From Verrucomicrobia bacterium SCGC AAA164-E04 (GTDB lineage Bacteria; Verrucomicrobiota; Verrucomicrobiia; Limisphaerales; AAA164-E04): a stretch of DNA of 64,000 nt. Location: positions 124,001 through 188,000 of the forward strand of contig KB911839.1 of assembly GCA_000383715.1 (NCBI GenBank), written 5' to 3'. Shown here piece by piece: positions 17,943 through 26,782 of the stretch. How positions within the stretch are numbered: the first letter of the stretch is position 1; each line of letters begins with the position of its first letter. The notes beneath the pieces were generated by a model. It ran no database searches. It was not told the origin of the DNA and worked only from the letters and a program-made list of their open reading frames with translations. Position numbers and translations under genes: made by a program.

Positions 17943-19625
17943 CTAATTCTCAATGAGTTCTATTGTAGCCCTTGCCAGTGCGTCACCGATCAGAAAATAA
18001 CTTTCGGCGTTCCCGAACCAGTGGTGTCCGTGTGTGGTATTGGGTGACCGTTCCTTGGGGCGCGCAAAGGCGGTTGTTTTTACAAAAATGGCATTTTCTA
18101 TGCGTGCCGTTCCGTTGCGTTGTGCTTGTCGGAAATCAGCCATATTCCCGTCCCTCTGGACAGGGCCACCGTTGCCGAGTTCGCCCACAATAAACGGTAG
18201 TTGCGACATGCCCAATTCACAGCGAAGATCCAAGGCAAGGTTGACCAGATGATCTGCATAATGAGTGATGGCATCGCTTGCCACCATGTCATTCCAACCC
18301 TGCATCCAGATAAAGCCTGCAAGCTCGTAATCGTCATGTTTGAGTCCTTCAAGTGCCGCATGGATTTCTTTAATCATTTTTGTGTAATACGGACCGACAT
18401 GTCCTCCCGAACTCGGCGGGCGGAAATCAGCATGCAGACTCTTGCCTCCCCATGCTGTTTTGATCAGCAAAACCGGTTCATCGAAATAGTCTCCAACAAC
18501 ATGGCCAAACTGAAGCTCCGGGCCGATGTGACTATTGCCGCCATATCCTGTGTAGCCGATGGTCAGGTTTCCCTTACGCTGCTTTTCCTGGGATTTGAAG
18601 GATATCTGGACATCCTCTCGGGAGGTCCAGTTTCTCTTGTCGTCTTTGAGATGTCGCATTTTTTCGGCGCTGCTGGAATGCTTCATGGACCATTCCAGAT
18701 TCCCCTTGCCACCGTTGTAAAACTCAGGGTGGTTCATCGAGACAACGCCCTGACCCTCCATGTTGGATTGCCCTGCGAGGATAAAGACCTTGGTTGGAAC
18801 CTTGCGGATACTTTTTCCGTGGGGTATGTCCGAGACAGACGAAGCAGGGTTCGTGCTGAGTTCAGATGGATGCTCGGGATCGGTTTGGGGCCGAAGTCGT
18901 AAAATGACAGGAGTTCCGACATCAGGCAGTTTGTCGCCTGCGACGTTCCAATACAGTTCCGTATTCACCTGGCTGTGGAGGCCGGGCAGGCAAAGCACTT
19001 CATCGCCGAAGGTTGAAATTGATATCACGTTTCCACTTCTGTCAGCCATGTAATGATGAGGGCTGTTATTGTCAGCGGAACGTAAAATCGAACCAGCGAA
19101 CAGGAATGTATTCGTTGAGAATATTTCTCCATCCTCCTGCGTTATAAACTCGTTGATTGGTTTCTCAACCGGTTTGGCAGAGTCCTCATTATCAAACACA
19201 AGAAACACATCAACAGGGGCTCCGGATGGAGGCATATCCATCCAAACATTTTCCTCATCTTCGAGTGGTTTTCTTTGTGCCGGGGAGCCCGCCTCGGCGC
19301 CCAGAAGGAGAAGTGCCGTGTGAACGTGTTTAGCAGTGCTTTCAATGGCTACAATCGATTCATGCTCCTTGGAGGCTTTTGTACAGGCGATCAACTCGAG
19401 CACTCCTTTTTTTAAACAAATGTAGGCATCAACGTCCACGCACCACTCCTCAAGGTTGATGCTTATGCCCATTAATTCAGGAAGGTCGAACTGAGAGAGA
19501 GGTGTCGGGTTTGGAATGGACTCGAAGGATTGACCGCCATCACCTGTTTGACTGGTTGCAGCTGTCATCAGAAACGGGACGCCTGTTATCAGGATTAAAA
19601 GTAGGTATTGAAAATAAGATCTCAT
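17943..19625 (-). CDS. YdjY-domain plus sialate O-acetylesterase (SASA) fusion, secreted
   Basis: I start at the ATG at 19625, because AGAGGTGA lies 8 bases upstream; a GTG is four codons further on. A signal peptide (LLLILITGVPFLMTAA) is followed by a YdjY-type domain at about residues 50-235: VDAYICLKKGVLELIACTKASKEHESIVAI, HVHTALLLLGAEAGSPA and FLFAGSILRS are its typical motifs. From about 280 comes an SGNH-type sialate acetylesterase/DUF303 domain: VFILAGQSNMEGQG (nucleophile Ser), IKTAWGGKSL and GFIWMQGWNDM. The protein should deacetylate carbohydrates outside the cell. The YdjY module has no known activity and may be a binding or structural part. The fusion is unusual and uninterrupted. 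Confidence 0.88.
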   Translation of the reverse strand: MRSYFQYLLLILITGVPFLMTAATSQTGDGGQSFESIPNPTPLSQFDLPELMGISINLEEWCVDVDAYICLKKGVLELIACTKASKEHESIVAIESTAKHVHTALLLLGAEAGSPAQRKPLEDEENVWMDMPPSGAPVDVFLVFDNEDSAKPVEKPINEFITQEDGEIFSTNTFLFAGSILRSADNNSPHHYMADRSGNVISISTFGDEVLCLPGLHSQVNTELYWNVAGDKLPDVGTPVILRLRPQTDPEHPSELSTNPASSVSDIPHGKSIRKVPTKVFILAGQSNMEGQGVVSMNHPEFYNGGKGNLEWSMKHSSSAEKMRHLKDDKRNWTSREDVQISFKSQEKQRKGNLTIGYTGYGGNSHIGPELQFGHVVGDYFDEPVLLIKTAWGGKSLHADFRPPSSGGHVGPYYTKMIKEIHAALEGLKHDDYELAGFIWMQGWNDMVASDAITHYADHLVNLALDLRCELGMSQLPFIVGELGNGGPVQRDGNMADFRQAQRNGTARIENAIFVKTTAFARPKERSPNTTHGHHWFGNAESYFLIGDALARATIELIEN

Positions 19626-19842
19626 AAGTAATATCACCTCTTTGCCGGTAAAGAATGACAGGAAAGGAAGCCCGCGACGAGACTAGAACTAGTGACCTTT
19701 TGTTCCTGGCAATCGATCGCACTTGACCTGTGGGCCCCTTGGATCGAAGCGATCGCTTTCCTTTCCATGATAGGCTGGGCAGTAATAAGGATGCATCCGT
19801 AATTGTATGTGAATTCAGGTCAATTTGATCTGCAAAGTCGAT

Positions 19843-19990
19843 TCATGTTTTGGTTTTAACTCAAGTTGATCCATCCAAAATTTTTGTGAAAAGGAAGGTG
19901 AACAACTTGCGGAATGAAAGTCTTCTTGCAAGCTTCGCAGGAGTGCGTATCCCTGGTCCGAACTTTGATCCATTGCTTGGGCGTTGGGTA
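19843..19990 (-). pseudogene. Relic of an IS1-like transposase, 3' end
   Basis: A plus-strand stretch from about 19880 matches by eye the 3' end of the transposase copy at 57008-57730 (AAAAGGAAGGTGAA..., GGAATGAAAG..., CGAACTTTGATC). Translated on minus, SKFGPGIRTPAKL aligns with LKFGPEIALQRCKL. Only the last about 40 codons remain, and stop codons break it. The rest of the 19626-20153 gap holds nothing else I can identify. Confidence 0.65.
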
Positions 19991-20153
19991 ATGTATTTGT
20001 TTTTTGTTTGAACAATATCCTGCCTCCATAAACCGAGCAGGGGGCCTAGTTGGATTTGGCCATTTTTCTCTCGGTGCATGACAGAACCATCGAAGCACCT
20101 TGGATATAGGAAAAGACCCGGGTAGAAGTCCTTCGTCAAGTCTGATCTACTTC

Positions 20154-22634
20154 CTATCTGTCTAATTCCGGCCGGTCGCCATGCCTGCTGGCGAGTCTGT
20201 CTGCCGATGTGACTGGAAGTTGGAGCAAGCGCTTTGCTTCCTTCAAAAGGAAATCGGGATTATTGAAAGGTTCGTAACTGATATCCTGCCAACGGACCAA
20301 GCCGTCACCATCGATCAAAAACGTTCCATGCAATGGTTGATTTTCAAAATCGTCGAACGCCCGGTAGGTCTTGAAGATTCTTAGATCGGCGTCAGAAACA
20401 AGCGGGAATGGGAATTCACCTTGAACTTGTGTGTTTTCGAGGAAATGCTTCAAGTCCTTTACCACCGGAATCTCTGCCAGGTCTTCCAGCTTAAAACTGT
20501 CAACGGACCTCTTCAGTTTCTTGACTTCGTCAGTGCTGATGGCGACCAGCGAAATTCCAGCCTCGATGAAGTCCTTTGTTCTGGGGGCGAAATTGGTGAG
20601 CTGCTCGACGCAATGCAGGCAACTTTGGCCAAGGTAAAAGATCACCACGACGGGTCGGCCTCGGAATTGCTTCAGGCCTATCGATTCCCCGCTGGCATTT
20701 GGTAAGTTCCAATCCGGCGCTGATGTGGGTGTGTAGCCCAGCGGACCAATGCTGTCCAGCGATGGACGCATGCCGACGTCATGGGAAAGCTGCCTTTCGA
20801 TTCGCCAATCGGATGGGAAATCAATAGCGGAGGCTATCTCCGAAAGCCGCTGAAACGGGGCATGCGTCAAATCGTCGATGTCCCCGGAAATTTCGCGCAA
20901 TTTGGCGAATGCTTCGCTCGCTTCTTTTTCCTTGCCGATGCGGAAGAGAACGTCGATTTGGTTTGCCAATGGTATGACCTCGTTCTTTGCCGACTCGACC
21001 GCTTCTCCAGCCAGACGCTCTGCTTTCTCGTGATCTCCCGCGCGCAGGTAGAGTCTGGCGAGTCGATCCTTTGCGACGCCGCTGACTTGACCGAGCAGAG
21101 TCTTCGACGTTTCGGTCGTTCCTACCAATAACCCCGCGTAGGCGTTCAGTTCAGCGACCGCGTTGTTGAGCGACTTGATCCGGTTGTTGAACTTTTTTCC
21201 AGCGGCAGCTTTGGCCTTATCGATCTCGGCCGCCGGTTTCTTAGCTTCCTTGGCTTTTTTTGCCGCTTCGTTTTGGGCTTCAGTTTGTTCATTTTGCGCT
21301 TGGACCAATCGTCCCTGCAACTCCACAAGCTGGGCCAGAAGCTGGGGCGAGTCGCTTTTTTCGAAGTAAGCGGTACCCAAAGCGCGGATGCGTTTGTCCT
21401 GTTCCTGTTTCAGGTTCGTTGGTTCCAGATACATGGTCTCGCTGAGATGGATCAGCTCGTCCCACATTTCGAAACGCTCGAGCACTTGGAACATTCGGGT
21501 CCGCCCATATGAGGCGCTGCGTCCCCGCCTTGAAGCAGTATTGTATTTTGGGTGCCGTGGATGTTCGATCAGATTGGCGGCGATCGCCAGTGCGTCACGT
21601 GATCGCCCGATGTTGATCAGATTGCGTGTCATCCATTCCTGATTGTGCGCATAGTTGTGGATCTGGTCGGGCATCACGCGATCGCGCATCATGTGAGCGT
21701 GGTCGGCTCGTGAGGATGCTTCCTGTTGCCAGACGGCGTCACTGTATCTCTTCAATCGGGAATAGATATGCCCGGGCATGTGCCACAGATGAGCGATGCT
21801 GGGGCCTGACTGCCCGCCTCGCGCAGCGGACTCCAGTGCGCGCTCGGGTTTTTCACGGTCCCATAGGTGAATCCGGTAATGATGCGCAGGGTGCATGGGG
21901 TTCAGGGCAAATACCTGATCCAGAATAGCGTCGACCGCCTGGTGACTGGCAATGGGAAGATCGCCCTTGAACTGATATAGCCGCACGACCAAGAACGCTT
22001 TTGCCTCGATGTCATCGGGATGCTCGTGAATGATCTCTTCCAAGTCGCGGATATATTCTTGCTTGGCAGTCTTGGCGTCTTTCTTCTTTGACTTCAAATA
22101 TTCATCCAGTCCGTCAATCCAGAGTTGTTCGCGCTTGCTGACATTTTCTTTTCGTTTCACAGCCTCCTTGATGAAACCGATCGCCCGTTTTTCGTTCTCG
22201 AAATTTGCCATCGCCATCCCCCAGTAAGCCATCGCACATTCTGGATCCAGCATGGCCACCTGTCGGAAAGATCTTTCTGCCTCGAAATACCAGAAACCGT
22301 GCAACTGACCGATGCCTTGATTGAAGAATTGCTGGGCAAGTGCGTCCTCCGTGGAGACTTCAAAAGTCACGTTGGCTGTGCCTCCCATCAGATACGCTTT
22401 CTGTCTAGGTCCCTCGTTGAAAGCCTCACCGTGAAAAGAGTGTCCTTCCAATACATTCCCGTCCTCACTCACTTTTTCGGATGATTCGAACTTAGACTCC
22501 TTCGCATCCTCCGCGCAGACGAGTTGGAGCTGCACCAAGATAGTGAAGCAGAATACGACTGCGAGGAAGGCTGAGATCCCTTGAATGGTATCATACCTCC
22601 ATGGTTTGATGTCGGTGTTTGAGCGTTTTTTCAT
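20154..22634 (-). CDS. TPR-repeat protein with C-terminal thioredoxin-fold (peroxiredoxin/TlpA-like) domain
   Basis: An 826-residue exported protein. A signal/anchor segment (ISAFLAVVFCFTILVQLQLVCA) lies at about 19-41. The long middle is helical, with TPR-type pairs (DPECAMAYWGMAMANFENEKRAIGF, a motif common in PVC TPR proteins), and a Lys/Ala/Glu coiled stretch near residues 430-490. The last about 180 residues are a redoxin domain: GLKQFRGRPVVVIFYLGQSCLHCVEQLTNFAP, with a CxxC pair (about residue 670) and the later FLIDGDGLVRWQDISYEPF. Peroxiredoxin- or TlpA-like thiol chemistry is inferred from the CxxC. The TPR part probably binds other proteins. It stands alone on the minus strand, 528 bases from the previous gene. 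Confidence 0.88.
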   Translation of the reverse strand: MKKRSNTDIKPWRYDTIQGISAFLAVVFCFTILVQLQLVCAEDAKESKFESSEKVSEDGNVLEGHSFHGEAFNEGPRQKAYLMGGTANVTFEVSTEDALAQQFFNQGIGQLHGFWYFEAERSFRQVAMLDPECAMAYWGMAMANFENEKRAIGFIKEAVKRKENVSKREQLWIDGLDEYLKSKKKDAKTAKQEYIRDLEEIIHEHPDDIEAKAFLVVRLYQFKGDLPIASHQAVDAILDQVFALNPMHPAHHYRIHLWDREKPERALESAARGGQSGPSIAHLWHMPGHIYSRLKRYSDAVWQQEASSRADHAHMMRDRVMPDQIHNYAHNQEWMTRNLINIGRSRDALAIAANLIEHPRHPKYNTASRRGRSASYGRTRMFQVLERFEMWDELIHLSETMYLEPTNLKQEQDKRIRALGTAYFEKSDSPQLLAQLVELQGRLVQAQNEQTEAQNEAAKKAKEAKKPAAEIDKAKAAAGKKFNNRIKSLNNAVAELNAYAGLLVGTTETSKTLLGQVSGVAKDRLARLYLRAGDHEKAERLAGEAVESAKNEVIPLANQIDVLFRIGKEKEASEAFAKLREISGDIDDLTHAPFQRLSEIASAIDFPSDWRIERQLSHDVGMRPSLDSIGPLGYTPTSAPDWNLPNASGESIGLKQFRGRPVVVIFYLGQSCLHCVEQLTNFAPRTKDFIEAGISLVAISTDEVKKLKRSVDSFKLEDLAEIPVVKDLKHFLENTQVQGEFPFPLVSDADLRIFKTYRAFDDFENQPLHGTFLIDGDGLVRWQDISYEPFNNPDFLLKEAKRLLQLPVTSADRLASRHGDRPELDR

Positions 22635-23420
22635 GAAATTATCAACTTGGTACCCGCTGATTCCAAATGGGAGTCATCCCGCGATTCCAACTTTCTTTAT
22701 CGCTGGATTGAGCAATGTCACCATAGGTCTTGCAGCGCATTTCAATCATGAATGCTTACTATGGCGTCCTTTTAAATACAATGGCTTTTTCCAGTCGATA
22801 TTTATACCGAGATTCGGAGATGAAAAGCGGTCAGAGACAACATTTCATGACGCAAAACTTAATCTGGTACGAATTCTTGAATAGCGACGGGATTTCACGA
22901 ACCCATAGAGTTGACACCACCACGATTGGATGGACAGAAAGGTTATCGACAAGGGGAATCCAAAAAGATGAATTTTTCTCCGACACTCAATCCACAAGAG
23001 AAGCATTTCGACTAACTAAATACTTCTTTTGGTGTGAAGGTGTTGGAAAGTGTACATGACAAAACCTTCTTTCTTACGAATGGGGTTATCAAACGCCACC
23101 TTCCATTTACTGGTCCTCAACGGTTTTTCCATCCTTATCCTGAAACGATTGAAGTATCTTGCGTCAAAGATAATGATTGGTCACATATCCCTGAAGTTTA
23201 GGCAAATACTTAAGGGTGAATACCAAGCGAAACTAGTGAAATAGAAGACAGCGGTGGATTGAAGGCATGACGGCTACTTCCAATTTTGTGTTTGTTGCAT
23301 TCAAAATGTTGAATTGGTGTTTTCAATGTGGGAACAAGGAATATACACGACTGCAATCCATCGAAAGCAATCGACAATTCAACAAAAGCACGTTTCATGG
23401 GCCTTGGTTAACGTTTCCAT
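22635..23420. other. Intergenic stretch of about 790 bases, nothing recognised
   Basis: Plus-strand frames of about 60-110 codons are open here, but none has a signal peptide, known domain or sensible ribosome binding site. No repeat of the IS1-like relic was noticed. It may hold the promoter of the downstream plus-strand cluster. Confidence 0.5.
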
Positions 23421-24245
23421 GTGGGAAGTATAAAGTATCAACGCAGCAATACTGGATTTACACTGATTGAGCTATTGGTGGTCACGGCCGTTCTCGCCAT
23501 CCTTGTCGGGCTTTTGTTGCCAGCTCTGGGAAAGGCAAAGTCGAAAGCCTACTGCATCAATGAAATCAATGCGGCCAAACAAATGATGCTGGCGCATCGA
23601 ATGTATGCCGATGATTACGAAAGTCGCCTCCTCCCTGGATATCGTTATAATCATCATGCTAGTAACCGGGTGGGTAAAAGCATAGATCATCCGATCAATG
23701 CTCGATATCCCTGGAGATTAGCTCCATATCTTGCCCACAATTTTGAAATCCTCTACGCAAATAAAAATCTGGCATTGCTTCACTCATTCTCTAGGGGGAA
23801 CGAAGATGAGTATACATATGCAGCCAGTGTTTTTCCTTCAATGGGAATCAATTCGGTCTTCGTCGGGGGAGATGACATGGTGTTGTCACCTCATAGAAAT
23901 GCATTTCAAAAATTTGGTCGATTTTGCGTTTTAAAAGAGGCAGAGGTAAGACGTCCTTCCCAACTGCTCGCGTTCAGCTCCGCAAGATCGGTTTTTGAAG
24001 ATAAAATTGCCGAGGGATTCTATCGAGTAGAACCCCCCTATCTTACCAAAAGGCTCTGGAGCAAGCACTGGTCTGCCGATTTGGATCCTCAGGAATTTGG
24101 ATTCGTGCATCCCAGATTCGGAAACAAAGCTGTATCTGCCATGTTAGATGGACACGCAGAAGTGTTGAGTGTGACTGAAATGCAGGACATGAGGCATTGG
24201 TCAAACCTTGCAGATAAGCCTGACTGGATTTTAAAGGAACAATAA
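23421..24245 (+). CDS. Second pseudopilin-like protein, GTG start
   Basis: A 274-residue protein with the prepilin motif [34 protein letters not shown] at its N-terminus; the only in-frame start is GTG at 23421, four codons after a stop. The C-terminus FVHPRFGNKAVSAMLDGHAEVLSVTEM carries the H-x-DG element used by this family of Verrucomicrobiota/Lentisphaerota pseudopilins. It is the paralogue of the gene at 2947-3708 but shares little beyond the motif regions. It opens the plus-strand run of secreted proteins, after about 130 bases followed by the DUF4198-like gene. Likely processed by a prepilin peptidase and placed in the inner membrane. Confidence 0.88.
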   Translation: MGSIKYQRSNTGFTLIELLVVTAVLAILVGLLLPALGKAKSKAYCINEINAAKQMMLAHRMYADDYESRLLPGYRYNHHASNRVGKSIDHPINARYPWRLAPYLAHNFEILYANKNLALLHSFSRGNEDEYTYAASVFPSMGINSVFVGGDDMVLSPHRNAFQKFGRFCVLKEAEVRRPSQLLAFSSARSVFEDKIAEGFYRVEPPYLTKRLWSKHWSADLDPQEFGFVHPRFGNKAVSAMLDGHAEVLSVTEMQDMRHWSNLADKPDWILKEQ

Positions 24246-24375
24246 GCAATCCAGCATAAATAGTCCGCAAACCAGCGTCATTATCCCTCCCTATCTTTCG
24301 ATATGCTTAATGCAATAAGTCTCCAACTCAGGGGCTCATTGATAACTCAGGTTTAGAAAAAATAACGACACAACA

Positions 24376-25056
24376 ATGAAAATTCATATGAACTTAATTC
24401 AAAAAATATCCTTAACATTTATTTTTACCCTCACAGCTTCCCAAGTAAGTCTGGCTCATTCCGTTTATTTTGAAATGAATGAAAAGGATCAAGTTATCAT
24501 TCGATTCGGGGAATTCGGTGATGATTACGAGGAATCCCCTGGATACCTTGACAGTCTGGATTCGATACATACTTGGAAAATCAACGGTGAAGGTCAGTTA
24601 GAGTCCTTGGAACCCAAAAAGCAAAAACAAGGTTTTACCATTGATGCAAAATCAATGGATTCTGTGAGTGCTCATTCTGGATTTCCTGTCATGACTCGTG
24701 GAAGTAGCCCTGCACGCAAGCCATTTTTTTATGCGAGATGGGTGCATGACTTTAAAAAGAAAGAGGTTCCACGTCTCAATCTCGACTTGGTCCCCACGGG
24801 AAAGTTGGGCGAGGTTCAAGCCTACTTTCGCAATAAGCCCTTGGTCGGTGTCAAAGCCACATTATTCACTCCTGAAGCCAATGATCAGGAATTAATAGCG
24901 AATGAAAATGGCATCTTTCAATTCGATACAGATCTGAATGAAAAAGGTCTTTATATGATCAAGATAGGCAGGTTTCGAGAAGAACTTGCAGGCTTTGACC
25001 GTGGTGCCTCTTACATTCTTACCAGCCATAATTGCTCCCTGACTTGGCAGCAATGA
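24376..25056 (+). CDS. DUF4198-like exported protein
   Basis: A 226-residue exported protein with a signal peptide (ISLTFIFTLTASQVSLA). The mature protein begins with HSVYFEMNEKDQVIIRFGEFGDDYEESPG, the start seen in DUF4198 proteins often linked with metal uptake or carrier-type periplasmic proteins (the NikK group). The C-terminal half has a carboxypeptidase regulatory-like beta-sandwich with LVGVKATLFTPEANDQELIANENGIFQFDTDLNEKGLYMIKIG. No metal ligand set is identifiable beyond the N-terminal His. It is followed 55 bases later by a larger secreted protein, possibly in the same operon. Function is inferred only from fold likeness. Confidence 0.7.
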   Translation: MKIHMNLIQKISLTFIFTLTASQVSLAHSVYFEMNEKDQVIIRFGEFGDDYEESPGYLDSLDSIHTWKINGEGQLESLEPKKQKQGFTIDAKSMDSVSAHSGFPVMTRGSSPARKPFFYARWVHDFKKKEVPRLNLDLVPTGKLGEVQAYFRNKPLVGVKATLFTPEANDQELIANENGIFQFDTDLNEKGLYMIKIGRFREELAGFDRGASYILTSHNCSLTWQQ

Positions 25057-25110
25057 AGACCCCTTCTTAGAACTAAATTATTCCAAAATACATAGATATC
25101 ATTTTTCATT

Positions 25111-26697
25111 ATGAATTATTTTCGCAATTGTTTCGCATGGCTCAATACGTTCTTTCTCTTGTCCATGAATCAAGTCTCCGCCATGGAATTTGAAATTCCA
25201 GAATGGGCAGGGGGATCGGATGCAGAAGTATCGGTATGGGAAAGTTTCAGTCATGGTTTCGGGGCTGAAGGAAACGAACCTGATGTGCCCGGCAGCAATG
25301 CTGGAGGCAGCATTACACAAAGCACACCTGGAGGCATGGTGACTGGTACTGGAAATATCTACAATCCGGCTGCAGTAAGTGTTTTCACGCTTAAGGACAA
25401 TGCCGGCAGTTCCTATCGCAGGGTAGTGCTCCAAGCCAAATCCATGGGTGCTCTGGTAGTGAATGAAGTCGTCCTGAGTTATGAGAGTGAAGGGGAGACA
25501 GTCCGTATGGTCTCAGATGAGTCCAGAGAGGTGGGGCGTTTGGAAGGTAATCGTGGGGATACGCTCATTCATTATTGGAGTTGGAATCTGGAAGGCAAGT
25601 CGCTGGAGAGCATCAGTATCGAATTCAAGGCACGGGGCCCTCATCTGAGTTTGGATGCTGTTCGATTGGACACGCTTTTGGTCGCAGATCGGGCTCAAGA
25701 CGTTGTGATCGGTTCTCCAAGCATGGATCGATGGAATTACCCCTTTAATGTCACTCCAGGCAAAAGAGCAAAGGCTCCTGTCTTTCGTGCTACGCAAGAA
25801 GGGATTGGAATCACACGACACGGTACTTTCATTCTTGGATTTGATACAATACCGCTTATTCCATCTGGTCTGCCTGCAGATCATTATTCGATTGAGTCTG
25901 TTAAACTACGCCTACTGACCGGTTCCAACTTTGAGGCCCATTATGACCCGACTTATGACCCAGTCGCAGCCTTCCTGCCTGAGGGGGTTCCAGGGCGCAT
26001 CGATGATGAAGACCAGGGTTTCCCCATTGAATTATTTGGAACTGGTTTTAGGAATGGTCTGGATATGTTTTCATGGAAAGAAACCGATGACTTCATCGCG
26101 AATGGTGAAGAGGAAAGAAATGCTTACCCCGCCATATTGAATGATCAAGGGAATTTGGAGGATGTCACTTTGGCTGTTAATTATGAGGATCCCAGAGATG
26201 TAAAGCCGTTCGCAATAGGTGTGCTGGATGAAATACTACCCGGAGATTTCATACCTGAAGATAGTTGGATGGAGTTTGATTTGGATTTGAGCCAATCAAG
26301 CACGGTTGACTACCTGCGGCAAGGAATGGCTGCAGGGAGATTGATATTCACCGTCACGAGCCTGGCTGCCGGAGGACAGGGAAGTCGGACCTATCCTGAA
26401 TTTCATACAAGTGATTCATTGCTTGGAATTGCTCCCTCTCTGGAACTTCGTTTTTCCATTCATGAAACATCACCGTCTGTCATCAAAATCCTGGATTTGA
26501 AAAAAGTGCTCGATCAATGGAATATCCGCTTTCTGGCTGACTCAGTCAATTCATTGAGAATTCGATGGACGCATGATTTTGTTACTTGGAATTCAATTTC
26601 TGATCCCGAATTTCAGACTCAAGGGGACGGGGAATGGATGTGGACGGATGGTTCTGAAAGCCCAAACATCAGGTTTTACCAAATTTTCAAACCCTGA
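25111..26697 (+). CDS. Secreted protein of unknown function, 528 aa
   Basis: The protein has a signal peptide (CFAWLNTFFLLSMNQVSA) and a Gly/Asp/Asn/Ser rich, mostly beta-strand mature part. Two blocks show repeated strand patterns: residues about 60-185 (beta-sandwich-like, SYRRVVLQAKSMGALVVNEVVLSY) and 220-450. The C-terminus ends with strands like LRIRWTHDFVTWNSISDP and WMWTDGSESPNIRFYQIFKP, resembling the fibronectin-like tail common in exported Verrucomicrobiota proteins. No catalytic motif is seen. It precedes a PQQ-like propeller gene and follows a DUF4198-like gene, all secreted and probably one functional group. I cannot name its role. Confidence 0.75.
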   Translation: MNYFRNCFAWLNTFFLLSMNQVSAMEFEIPEWAGGSDAEVSVWESFSHGFGAEGNEPDVPGSNAGGSITQSTPGGMVTGTGNIYNPAAVSVFTLKDNAGSSYRRVVLQAKSMGALVVNEVVLSYESEGETVRMVSDESREVGRLEGNRGDTLIHYWSWNLEGKSLESISIEFKARGPHLSLDAVRLDTLLVADRAQDVVIGSPSMDRWNYPFNVTPGKRAKAPVFRATQEGIGITRHGTFILGFDTIPLIPSGLPADHYSIESVKLRLLTGSNFEAHYDPTYDPVAAFLPEGVPGRIDDEDQGFPIELFGTGFRNGLDMFSWKETDDFIANGEEERNAYPAILNDQGNLEDVTLAVNYEDPRDVKPFAIGVLDEILPGDFIPEDSWMEFDLDLSQSSTVDYLRQGMAAGRLIFTVTSLAAGGQGSRTYPEFHTSDSLLGIAPSLELRFSIHETSPSVIKILDLKKVLDQWNIRFLADSVNSLRIRWTHDFVTWNSISDPEFQTQGDGEWMWTDGSESPNIRFYQIFKP

Positions 26698-26710
26698 TAG
26701 TAAAAAACAC

Positions 26711-26741
26711 AGCGGGTGACTTCCTTGCGGAGTCGCCCGCT
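26711..26741 (+). terminator. Hairpin after the secreted-protein gene
   Basis: The stem AGCGGGTGACT/AGTCGCCCGCT (11 pairs, one G-T) encloses the loop TCCTTGCGG. It lies 14 bases after the stop. A six-A run upstream and a weak T-rich stretch after it mean it could act in either direction. Termination is likely but not certain. Confidence 0.6.
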
Positions 26742-26782
26742 ACATCTTTGCCCCTTAAATATTTTCAACAGAGCATGATTTA

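Noticed and set aside
22730-23059. 110-codon plus-strand open frame
   Set aside because: Amino-acid make-up is unlike a folded protein and there is no family resemblance; likely chance.
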